Below, piece by piece: positions 25,528-35,871 of a DNA stretch of 64,000 nucleotides. The position numbers and the translations under genes are program-made. Origin of the DNA: Chamaecyparis obtusa (taxonomy: Eukaryota; Streptophyta; Pinopsida; Cupressales; Cupressaceae); NCBI GenBank assembly GCA_027943335.1, contig BSBK01001537.1, forward strand, positions 203,501 through 267,500, read 5' to 3'. Position 1 is the stretch's first letter. Each line of letters begins with the position of its first letter. The notes below the pieces were generated by a model. It worked only from the letters and a program-made list of their open reading frames with translations. It was not told the origin of the DNA and made no database searches.

Positions 25528-25539
25528 CTCTGATACCAT
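25528..25539 (-). other. C1 primer-binding site
   Basis: The minus strand reads TGGTATCAGAGC, complementary to the 3' end of plant initiator Met tRNA, immediately adjacent to the LTR. Confidence 0.9.
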
Positions 25540-26039
25540 GAAAGAATTTGCAAATATAAAATATTGAACCAAGGATCTAGAGGTTGAAGAAAGCACAAGA
25601 GATAAAATATGAATGCAAAGATGGATTGAATAGATCCAATGAATTCACCTTGATTGAATTGATGAATGATCTTATGAAATGATTACATAATAGGCCTCCT
25701 TATATAGGAAAGGCGATATGAGAGAATGATAAGGAGCTAATAAGCTATCTCCTATGCTAGGTGTAATCACATGTCCACCAAATGTGGATCATCCTCCATT
25801 ATGCAATAAAGTATGTGCAATGGGATTAGGATGATAATGTGATAAGAGCACGAAAGGTGGATCTCACACACAATGAGGTATGTGAAGACAACTATCACAC
25901 CAAAAGTGAAATTTCTCCTACACCATGTGCTTAATAGATGTGCACACTCCTAGGTGTCTCAACCACAAACTACTATGCAATGCATTAGCCTAAGTAAGAT
26001 TAAGTAAAGTGTAATTAGGAATAATTAATTACACCAACA
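25540..26039 (-). repeat. C1 5' LTR (right copy)
   Basis: 500 bp with intact ends (TGTTGGTG..TTTCA on the minus strand). TATA-like CTATATAAGG at 25698-25707 on the minus strand. Confidence 0.92.
25698..25707 (-). promoter_or_regulatory. TATA box of C1 5' LTR
   Basis: Minus-strand CTATATAAGG, identical in both LTRs and about 160 bp before the primer site. Confidence 0.6.
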
Positions 26040-26044
26040 AATAC

Positions 26045-26073
26045 AAGAGTTTGTAGGTGTATTCATAAGATAG
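26045..26073 (+). pseudogene. N2 ORF, last codons beyond C1
   Basis: After the second AATAC the frame broken by C1 continues with a few codons (QEFVGVFIR) and ends at TAG 26071-26073. A further open patch to about 26160 could be read-through after a mutation. Confidence 0.45.
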
Positions 26074-26900
26074 AATCTCGTGATGGAGACCACATTGGAT
26101 GAAAAATAGGTGAAAGAAATGGAGAAAATTTTAGTTAATTATCTTTTCCTTGATAGTTTTATTTGTTAGTTTCTCCTAGAAGGACATGTGTCCATGAATT
26201 ACTATTTTGTTGTTTTGTTGTTTTAACTATTTCTTTGTCAATTGGAAGGTCAAGTTTTCAGGGAGACCTTCCTGGTTTTTTTAAGACTATATATGTTGGT
26301 GCATAAGTAGGGAAGAGGGACTTTTTAAGCATAATCTAGACATAACTACTGGCAGGCAATAGTTTTTTGCTTTCATTTTTATTAAAAAGAAACTGCAAAC
26401 TTTGAAGTTGAAAATCTATGTGGCTTTGAACTATTACAGTATAAATCAATGCACAGTTATGGTTCATATCTTTAAATTTAAATTCATGGTATATTAATTT
26501 CTTAGTGAATGATATATGTTGCTTTGCATTATCTATATTGATCAAAAGTTGCAAGAATTTTCGTGTTAGTTTTTGTTCTTTTGTGAAAAGTAAAATCTGT
26601 TAAGTTTAGAGAACTGTTCTTTCTTGAACTTACTTTAAATGTGTATGTTTTCTATCAATTACCTATATACCTAAGAGTATAGTGAGTGAACCTAAAGTAA
26701 TTTTAGGTTAAAAGTGCACATGTATTTAGCTTAGCATAGATTCCCTGCACATCTCTGAGAGGGAGTTGTACCTCACTTAATTCAGAGGGAAGTGATCATT
26801 GTACACTTACCCAATTGTTGTGAATTATTTGTTCTTGAAAAAGGGGTAATAGAGTCAGGTTGTTTAGCATCTATAACAAGGACAAATATATTCACTAACA
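26074..26900 (+). other. N2 3' region (presumed 3' UTR and LTR)
   Basis: Non-coding. Ends ATTCACTAACA before the TSD copy. GAGAGGGAGTTG (26757) and AGAGGGAAGTG (26783) are purine-rich. No clear copy of the left N2 end found. Confidence 0.4.
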
Positions 26901-26905
26901 AAAAT

Positions 26906-27510
26906 CAAATGGATTTATCATGTTTAGCCATAGGAATAATGTTGGATATCCATTCAACATAATCAATAGCCCTCATAAATCCATCTTGAAGGAGCTTTTC
27001 TAGTTCAACTTTTACAAGGAGAGCTACATGTGGATGTATTTTTTGTAGCTTTTATTTCACAAGTTTAACACTAAGAGCTATGGATAAGTGATGCATGATG
27101 AGATTAGTGTCAAACCCTGTTATGTCTAAATAAGTCCAAGCATAATTTATCTTCTTTTCCAAGAATAAATATGTGAATTTCCTCTTCTCTTCCTCTGACA
27201 ATGATTGAGCTAAGTGTATGATGTGAGGTACTTCATCTATCCCAATGTTGATTGGCTAAGTAGGTTCTATAAAAAATGATGATCTCTCTTGAAAGTATCT
27301 AGTTATACTACCAAGTATCTCATCCATAGGTGCCTCAAAGAGGTTTTCACCCTTAGATACATCTTTTCTTTTTACTATTTTTGGATGTGACACCACCACA
27401 AAGTGATTTTCGCCATTATAGCACCTATTCATTTTTATTTTTATTTTTATTTTGTGACTAAGATACTTGATGTCTGACTCAGTCATACTTGTTGATAGTT
27501 CATTGGTGGA
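26906..27510 (-). pseudogene. G reverse transcriptase N-terminal part
   Basis: Minus-strand codons from the pol linker into RT: EKKINYAWTYLDITGF, LIMHHLSIAL, HPHVALLVKVELEKLL, EWISNIIPMAKHDKSI, all standard start-of-RT blocks of Tat-type gypsy elements. It stops at the N2 target site and resumes at 17359 with FCTDF. The codon at the junction is TGA where Arg (CGA) is usual. Confidence 0.85.
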
Positions 27511-28700
27511 AGAGACTACGAGCTCAATAGCATTTAGGTAGCAGGAAATTTCATAGTCATTTTAGAAATTCAATAGCTCAGGTTGTTAGATTTATCACAA
27601 CCAGTCAATAAGGTCAGGATGCATAAGATAAAGGGACGTAGAATGTTCCAAAGTATTGATATGATGGGAATAATCTCTAGTGACAAGTAATTTAGAGTCT
27701 ATAAGGTTCCCTTCAGAGACATCTAAATTGATAGGACTCCTAGCATTGTCAACTTGGTCAACAAGAGCGATATGCAAATACGACTTGTCAAACCCTATTG
27801 GTGACTCATCTTCTACCTTAGGTTAATTAGCGTAGTGGTGAATGACATAAACTCCTACCTCCGTAGATGAAATTGAGAGAGAATCACACTCATATTCCCT
27901 AGAATCAATGCTTTCAAATCTATGTACCAATATAGAAATAATAGCATGTATGCACTCTACCTTAGGATCTTCAACATCTAAAGCACAATTCTAGTGAGAA
28001 GTAGAAGCTTCAACGGTGTGATCAATATGTTTGTCAAATTCTCTCAAAAGAAGAGAAGTGGAAGGGATAAAATCTTCTTCCTCTTGAGAAATAGTGTTAA
28101 TGGGTCTAGTTTCCTTTTTAGAGTATTCTGTTACATCTGATTCTTCATCCAAAGAGGGTCCATTATTAGTAGTAAAAAATCCCAAATCGATTTTATCCCC
28201 AGACTTAGATCCCTCAGTAGAACTTAATGGTTTAGTAAGAGCATGTTTCTGATTACTCAAAGGACCATGACTTGAATATCCCATTTTAGCTAGAAACTCA
28301 TATTCCTTACCACATTTCTTAGGGATAATTTGAGTAGTAGACGTAGAACTCTTAGTGTCTTCCCATGGTATATCCATTCCCTAACAACCCTTTCTTCATT
28401 TGTATCTTCCATAGGAACTAAGGATTGAAAAAAAGTGTCATAGATAGTCATAGTGGAGGAAGATTGTTTCATATCCTCAAAAGGTTTACCATAAGACCAT
28501 GAAGAAATGTGAAGTGATGTAATAGAGTCCAACCGATACTATCTCATCCTAATATTCAACAGTTTCATTTTCCTTTCACATTCAACTAGCATGTTTTTAG
28601 TTTCTTTAGTCACTCTATTATGTGGTACAAATATTTCAACAGTAAGATCTTTGACTAACATAATGTTATCCCTTAGAATAGAAAACTCAGTGCTATTATA
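27511..28700 (-). pseudogene. G protease-RT linker region
   Basis: Broken open stretches (28377-27991, 27777-27595) rich in Ser, Asp and Glu, lying between protease and RT. This linker is poorly conserved in gypsy elements. I see no catalytic motif. Confidence 0.55.
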
Positions 28701-28715
28701 AGGAAACTTGATACA

Positions 28716-29123
28716 TTAGTGATATGTAGATGACACTGCTTGCATGTCATGTATCCAAGGTCTTCCTATCAAGATGTTGTATGCAAGAGGTAAATCTAGA
28801 ACTTGGAAGAAAACATATTTCTCAACTAGACCTACTTGAATAGGAAGTACAACAAGGGCCTTAAAAGATCTTTCTTCTTCATCATAAGCTTTAATTTTGA
28901 TCTTTCTTCTAGGATTGATAGTGTATTCAGAGAAACCCAACTATTGCAGCAAATTGTATGTAAAAATGTTTAACCCTACGCCTCCATCTATCAATACGTG
29001 CTTGACATGGGTTTTATGGATTTTAACCTCAATGTATAAAGCTAGATTGTGTGGATGGTTAAGTGACTTGTCATCCTCCTTAGAAAAGGATAGGTAATGA
29101 GGTGCAACGAGATGATTAACCAT
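28716..29123 (-). pseudogene. G aspartic protease
   Basis: The frame from 29123 has HVLIDGGVGLNIFTYNLL, a retropepsin active site of the IDGG type seen in plant gypsy elements, then after one in-frame stop FFQVLDLPLAYNILIGRPWIHDM, the matching flap/second-half signature (ILIGRPW). The protease would cleave the polyprotein. It is inactivated by the stop at about 28941. Confidence 0.82.
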
Positions 29124-30436
29124 GGTTTAGAATCGATTGGTGTCAATGTCCTTAGGAACATTTTTTGTGAGTATTGTCTTCTCTAGGATCTCCTTATGAA
29201 TGAGGGAAAGTTATAACAACTCAAATATAGATATATGAGTGGGAGTATGTTGCTATTGATCCACTAGACTGTAGTTTGACATGGTTGATGTGGATGTGTG
29301 CTTAGAAGATGAGGTCCCTGACTGTCTAGGTGTTGACTACTTGGAAACATTAGGACCGTTAAGCATGATTTTTCATTAACTTTGAGTCACATCATTCAAA
29401 TTCTCAGTATATGTATGCATTAGGGATTTGAATCCCTTGAGGATAATCATAGGTTGTTGCATTTGTGTGTTCTAAGTTTAAAATTCATAAGATCACGATC
29501 ATGTGTAAGAAGAACCAATACCCCTAAGGATAATCTTAGGTGATTCATCAATATCCAAATCATAGTCTTTATTCTTACCCTTGAACCTAATCATGTTTAT
29601 GCTCTCATAAGATGGTTCAACCATGTTAATGACATTTTCACTATCCATGTAAGTGTAGTTGATCTTAGCATCCCCATTCTTAATTTTAGATCCTTCTCCT
29701 TGTTCATACTTAGGTAAGGGTTCAATATAGACATTGTGATAAGCATTATTCATGTGTCCATCCACCCCAAATTTGTTATTATCAATAAGGTCTTGAATGA
29801 GGTATTTGATTCTCATACACTTGTTAGTTTTATGACCCTTTTTCTTATGATAGAATGGTCATTGTTCCACCACTTAGGCTTAACTTCGGGTTCATACAGT
29901 TTTGAACTGTCTGGAAATGTGATGATCTTGTTTGATACCAAAGTATTCAACACCACTTCAAGTGAATCTCCTAGAGGTGTAAAAGTGTGCTTGGGTTTGG
30001 ACACCCATGATGGTTTATCCTTTCTAAAGTCATTGGACTTGTTTAAATCATAAGGTTTGGATGCCTCATTTTGTTTAGTAGCTTGCATGCCACTAGTCAA
30101 ATTGAAGATAGGTTCCTTAGGTTTGTTTGTAGGTGTGTCAACTATACCATCATTCACTACATGATTATTCTTGTTCCATGATTATGAGTTACCCTTGTCT
30201 TTTCCATTGTTATTATTGTGATTGTAGTTGTTTTTGTTAGACTTGTCCTTATTCAAACTAAGTTCACCCTTCTTAACTAGAACATCCTCAATTTGTAAGT
30301 CACTTTCTATCATCATGTCAAATGTGAAAAAGAGTTGCTTTCTAAGCTCATAGTGTAATTCGGGAACAAGGTTATTAAAAAAAATATCAATCTTCTCAAT
30401 TTTAGGAATTTGTCTAGGGTAACGTGAAAAAAGCTT
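29124..30436 (-). pseudogene. gag: G gag C-terminal part and nucleocapsid
   Basis: Continues gag after the T insertion: FSRYPRQIPKIEKIDIFFNN and DLQIEDVLVKKGEL (30475-30182), then decayed Lys/Asn-rich sequence. At about 29850-29815 is a knuckle-like FYHKKKGHKTNKC whose first Cys is lost, followed by IKYLIQDLIDNN as in H. Frameshifts throughout. Confidence 0.75.
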
Positions 30437-30441
30437 CCTCT

Positions 30442-31689
30442 TGTGTGTGTGAATTTTGTACCTGGCTGTAGACACAACACTTTAGTAAAACATTAGAGGT
30501 TAGCAGAAATCAAAATCGTGCAAGTAATTGAAACTAAACTAACCAGGTGATTTACTGCCTTCTAGTAGGTTCGAGTATGTATTCTCAAATTAGACCAAGA
30601 TCAATGACCTTGATGACACCTAAACGAAGGATTTGAATGTAAAATCTAGATATGGAATGAATGCAAATTAATCTATATTTTTGGATTTTCTATGCAATAA
30701 GATGAAATAAACTAATATGAAAATTAAGCTAGATGAAAAACTAATATGAAAACTAAGCTACAATGAATTACAAATAAGATTGATCTCACAAAGGTTGTTG
30801 ATTTGCAAAGAAGCTTCAATTCTTTAGATGTTGATTCACCAGCGTGATTGTGCAAATTTGTGGATTGATTTTGGCAGAGTAAGTACGCAAACTTGTGAGA
30901 TGATTTGTGAAGAGCTGAGCCTTGTTTTTATAGAAATCCAGGGCTTTAGGGATGCATGGAAAAAGGCATAAATCACTCAGGTTGATTTTTGAGTCAACAA
31001 GGAATTAAAGATAGTTAACTCACAAAAAATATGCAAAAACAACTTTTTGATTTAAATTAGAAGTTGAGATCAACTTTTAACTCAAAAGAGAGTTGAGTTT
31101 ATTTTTAAAACAACTTGAATTGATTTTCTGATTTAAAGTTTAACTATTTTTTTGGATGTGCATAATTAATTATGAATTAAATAAATAAATAAAGTGATTT
31201 ATCCTCAACTTAACTGATTTTAAAAATAAAACAATTGATTTATGGGTTAATCAATTATTAAATCAAACTTTTATTCAAAAACTATATTATTAAATTTGAC
31301 AATTGACATTAATTAATTAAATAAGAATTTAATCAATTAGTCATAAGATATTTGATTTATTGTCAAAATAAAATAATACCATTTAGGAATAAATATAATT
31401 AAATCCAATTAATAATTAAGTGGCAGTATTAAATCTAATTAATTAAATATTCAGAATATTCAATTAATCAAACTTTAGGATAAATAAGATTTATCGCCAA
31501 ATAATCATTAAATTAAAGATAATTAGGATAAATAGGAATAAGGAATATTCCTCGATGCAGAATTTAGGATAATCAATTAAAATTCGATAATGTGCCGATG
31601 TGCCTTAGATTAGGACTTTGATGTCAATTTCGTTCAAATTGAAGATGTAGGAGGTTAATGAACCTATAGCCCATTTTTGGGGTATTACA
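30442..31689 (-). repeat. T 3' LTR (left copy)
   Basis: 1248 bp, very close to 40600-41845. The middle (31150-31560) is extremely AT-rich with many AATTAATTAA-type palindromes. TATA-like CTATAAAAAC on the minus strand at 30924-30933. Confidence 0.92.
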
Positions 31690-34200
31690 TTTTGCCCCTC
31701 TTTTGATTGTTGTGTGAAGCACAGTGGTTCAAAGACAGCCTGTGTATGATGTTGAAACTGATGTTTGAAATTGAAATTGATATGAGACATAAATTGATTG
31801 AAAGATTCAAAGATATTAGGTCCTGAATGGCCAAAGATAATGTTAACTACAACAACAATGAACCGATGATTGCGAAGAAGTGTCAAAATGTCGTATTATG
31901 AACCTTATGATTGTGAAGAAGTGAGTGACCGATTTGAGACCCGATTATCGATAAGAATCACATTGGTATCACATTTGAACCCTTAAGCTACGAAGGACCA
32001 AGAAAATAACACTAATGAACCGATGGTTACAAAAGACTGATACAATTTACAAGATTAAGAGAATACCAGATTGATATGGATCTCGATGAATCTGATATGC
32101 CCCAAGCGATGATTGCTTTGCCCCAAGCGATGAGGTCTTTTTGATGAATCAACAACTAGACGTGGTTGTTGTCTTGATTATTGAGGAAAGATATGATTTC
32201 AAATTTAGATTATAGACTTTGAATGATGTGTAATACCATGCCCCCTTTGGGATTAAAATTTAAATCTAACAAGAAAAGTTAGCATTGAATGGTTTAGAAG
32301 CATATTAATTGATGCAAGAAGTGGTTAAATACGTTCGAGAATGCATTCTACATCATTTGGAGGTCCATAAGACCAAGTTTGACTAGGTTTGACCATGAGT
32401 TGACCATGGTTGACCAAGTTGAAATTTTGATAGTTTGATGTAAGATAATCAGTTAAGTTGAATTTTGGATTTCTGTGATGATTGAAGGTTGATTATGCAA
32501 GTAGTGAATAATATAAACAATCTCAAATTTTGATTTTGATCCTGAAAAAGGATTCTACTTACTATTTCATTGGAGGAACCTTCATGTGAGATTCAAGTCT
32601 TGTTAAATTTGAAGATTTGATTGAAGAATCATTTAAACATTGAAGTTTATCCAACCATTGTGAGATCATGCAAACATGCAAAGAAACATGCAGAATGAAA
32701 TGCAACCTAAGACCTAGGACCTAGTCACTGATCATGTGTCGGTCATTCTCATCATTGAATTTTTAGGTAACCAGATAAATCAATACAATGCCCACTAGTT
32801 ATGAAACTATAGACATATAAATATCAATTTGTATGCACAAGAATCAATATAACACCCACTGGTTAGGCAACCATGGATATATGAATATTGATTTTGTTTT
32901 TTGGAATGTCGGATTAGATATAAGCACCAAGGCATAAGCGCCAGGATGACTTGAATATCATGTCCATTTTGATATAGCAATTTGTATAAGCATCAAAACA
33001 TAAATGTCATGATGACCAGAATATGCCTTGCATAACAAACACATCAAGTAGTCAAGAGATCATTCTAAATCCAATGTGAATTACCCGTAGTGACCCTTTA
33101 CTGTTCACATCCTTAGGTAAGATCATATTTCACAATAGGAGAAAGAACTCACTCAAAAAAAAGACAATAGTTAGATCAAACTACCTTGGATTTTTTGGGT
33201 ATCAATGGTCGAGGTACGCATGGCCATCCAATTCGAGATAGAGGCTCTTACAGTCAGACACCATTTCAATCCAGAATTTCCAAAGTTGTTAGATTTTCAC
33301 ATACAAGCAGAAAATAAAGAAAAGATTATGCCCCTAGTCATCACTCTCTAAATCCTATAAAGGACATCATCAAAGAATCATCAAAGAGCTCGAAGGGACA
33401 CAATATGCAAAAATCTCAATGTGAATCAGTAAGCATACAAGGAGATAAAAGCATGTAAAAAGCATAGAATGTTTTCAATTTTTGTTTGATGTTTGATTGC
33501 ATTGTTGTAGATGCAAAATCCTTTCTAGAGACGAGACAGACAGACAGACTCAAATGAAGATTCAAAGGACTCTAATTGGATATGATATGTCTAAGATACA
33601 TTGGAGGCCATAAGATATGACTTAGATTGCCCCCAAGTTTGAACATTGATAGGATATAGACGCTTTAGTTGATTGGTGTGCAGACTGACTTATTGAAAAT
33701 AGGAATGCATAAACAAATTAGGAGATATGCACAAACTAAAGCAAGACTGAAAGCTAGGAAAGACCAAGATTGCGCTGATAGATGGAGCATTTTGAAACGA
33801 GTGGCGCCCATTTGCCGAGTTTTCACCATCTTGGCAAAGATTCTATTTTTGCTACCATGGCGCCTGTTTCCAGGTTTTCACCAAGGCACTTTTACTTTTT
33901 CTCATTTTTTTGTATTTTTCATTTTTTCAATTTTTTTGTACTTTTGATATTTTTACTTTTTTTTGTGAATCAAGGCGCCTATTTCTAGGTTTTCACCAAG
34001 ATGTTCATTTTTTTAGGACTTTTTCCAATTTTAAAGATTTTTTTAAGACATTTTACCATAGACTAAATGCCTTAGGTGTAGAATTTCTTCAAATGGAGAA
34101 TGTTGATTGGTTCTCAGAGCTATTCTCCTTCAGTCATTGAGAGTTGATAGGTACCAGAGCCAAAAGTAGCAATGATAACAAAGGGACCCAGCCATTGGGT
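31690..34200 (-). other. T polypurine tract and 3' UTR
   Basis: 31690-31703 reads on the minus strand as AAAAGAGGGGCAAAA, a good polypurine tract. The rest is non-coding and holds the repeated GTTTTCACCAAGG motif (near 33820, 33870 and 33985), shared with the G 3' UTR. Confidence 0.7.
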
Positions 34201-34220
34201 TCAAACTTCCCCTTGCATTC

Positions 34221-35111
34221 TTAATGAGATTGATTTTTAGGATTTTCTCTCAAGACTAGATCACCAACCTGAAATTCCCTATGTCTGACTTTCTTGTTGT
34301 AGCCTCTAGACATTCTCTTATGATATACTCTGAGATGATCATACGCTGCTTGTCTGTGCTCATCTAGTAGTTCAAGTTCTTGCAACCTAGATACTTTGTA
34401 GTCATCATCAGATACTAGACCATGCATTCTGATTCTCAGTGATGGGATTTCAACCTCAATAGGCAGTACCACTTCAGACCCATAAACTAAAGTGAATGGT
34501 GTAGCCCCAATGGGCATTCTGATACTTGTTCTATAGGCCTAAAGAGCTGGATTGATCAGGAGATGCCAGTCTCTTCCTGTTTTATTAACTGTGTGATGCA
34601 AGATTTTGAATAGATTCTTGTTAGAAGCCTCTGCTTGTCCATTCCCTTGAGGATAGTAAATAGATGACCAATGTTGTGTAATCTTGAATTTGGCACATAA
34701 ATCATCCAAATCTTTGTTTTTGAATTGTCCACCATTATCTGTTATTATGGAATGGGGAATCCCATATCTGCATATGATATAGTTCAAGATGAACATAGAT
34801 ATTTGTTTCCTAGTTGCTTGTGTCAAAGGGACTGCTTCTACCCATTTTGTAAAATAATCTATAGCTGTGATTATATGGGTATGTCCATTAGAAGAATGAG
34901 GATGTATAGCTCCTATAAGATCAAAGGCCCATTGATGAAAAGGCCATTGTGTAGTAAAGGGAATTAGATCTCTCCTTGGAGCATGTATCAAGTTTCCATG
35001 GACTTGACACTTTTGACAATTCTTTGCATACTTGATAGCATCTTTCTCCATTTCAAACACCCAAGCAAGATCATATCGTGCAGTCCCAATGTCTAGCAAG
35101 GTGGAGAACAA
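34221..35111 (-). pseudogene. T integrase fragment
   Basis: One frame of about 297 codons with a single TAG at 34536-34538, where Trp is expected in PALWAYR. It begins inside the zinc-finger region (NCQKCQVHGN, the CC half only), then has the catalytic core with AIDYFTKW, ITDNGGQF and GQAEASNK, so Asp, Asp and Glu are all present. The C-terminal domain follows (IPSLRIRM, LLDEHRQAAYDHL, FQVGDLVLR). The N-terminal HH half and everything upstream (RT, RNase H) are missing, so this is a pol remnant fused next to an unrelated segment. It is well conserved compared with the G integrase. Confidence 0.88.
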
Positions 35112-35860
35112 GAGGGATTAGCAAGTTGGTGGAAGAGATGGAAGATAAGATAATGAAGGAGAATGAAGGGAAGAAATCCTCAAGGCAAACTCCTCAAGAA
35201 TATCCAAGCTAGGTAAAAATTGTCATGTAAAGTACATTTGGATAAGCAATGAAAGGCTAGCATAGGATAAGTCACAAAATCATAATGCAATAGTAGGAAA
35301 GGATGCAGTCCAAAGGAGTAGACATGTCAAGAGGCTTCATAGCATCGTGTTTTACTCTTTTTTTATTAGATCAAGACCAAAAGGGAAAAGGATAGTGAAA
35401 GGCTAGAATGAATGGAGGAAAATAAATATGAAGGCTAAATAGGAAGGGAATGAAAGCAAGATCATCGTAAGATAGCTCACAAGATAGCCAAATGTTCGTG
35501 TATAGATCAACATTGTCAAGATAAAAAAAAGAAGATGGAATGGATGAAATATGTAGAAGAACTACACATGATGTCTGATTGCCAGATTTTCATCACGGTA
35601 CTTATCCAAGGCGCCACGAGGGAGTGGTTTTCACCATAGGATGAATTTATTTCTCTTTACTTTTGCCACCAAGGTGCCTGTTTCTAGGTTTCCACCAAGG
35701 CAAATTTTCAATTTTTTTTCATTTCTTTTTTATTTTATTTTTTGGAAGAAGGCAAGCTCTTTAGATAATGCTCTGAAAGGATAAACCATGATATGCCAAG
35801 GATTCAAAATGATATGCTCAAAGATGTTGATAAGGAAAGGGAGATGGAAGAGAAAAATGG
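35112..35860 (-). other. T 3'-UTR-like segment upstream of integrase
   Basis: Non-coding. 35600-35705 repeats the GTGCCTGTTTCTAGG / CACCAAGG motif of the true 3' UTR at 33855-33890. An internal copy of 3' UTR sequence on both sides of the integrase suggests recombination between two element types. Confidence 0.55.
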
Positions 35861-35871
35861 AGGATAAGGTT

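Larger units (their letters stand above)
21290..26039 (-). mobile_element. C1: copia gag-protease-only element
   Basis: TSD AATAC at 21285-21289 and 26040-26044. LTRs are 21290-21791 and 25540-26039. The minus-strand primer site TGGTATCAGAGC lies just left of the right LTR, and a G-rich polypurine tract lies right of the left LTR. The LTRs differ at roughly 15 positions in 500 by my hand count, so this insertion is young relative to G. It encodes gag and protease plus an acidic tail but no integrase or RT, so it needs a helper. It interrupts the last codons of the N2 ORF. Confidence 0.92.
17365..26900 (+). mobile_element. N2: inserted element with an unknown ORF, split by C1
   Basis: TSD AAAAT at 17360-17364 and 26901-26905. 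Ends are TGTTAGGATTC and TTCACTAACA, that is TGTTAG..CTAACA. Removing N2 and one AAAAT restores the G RT frame exactly across the site, with one CGA-to-TGA-type stop. The interior carries an ORF of N1-like layout on the plus strand and the nested copia element C1. I cannot find two matching LTRs: the first kilobase and the last kilobase look unrelated. Either the LTRs have diverged beyond recognition by eye or this is a recombinant. Confidence 0.7.

Noticed and set aside
14440..30436. Two separate gypsy elements (one at 14.4-17.4 kb, one at 26.9-30.4 kb)
   Set aside because: Their RT halves join exactly across N2 once one AAAAT is removed, and the domain order is complementary, so they are one element.
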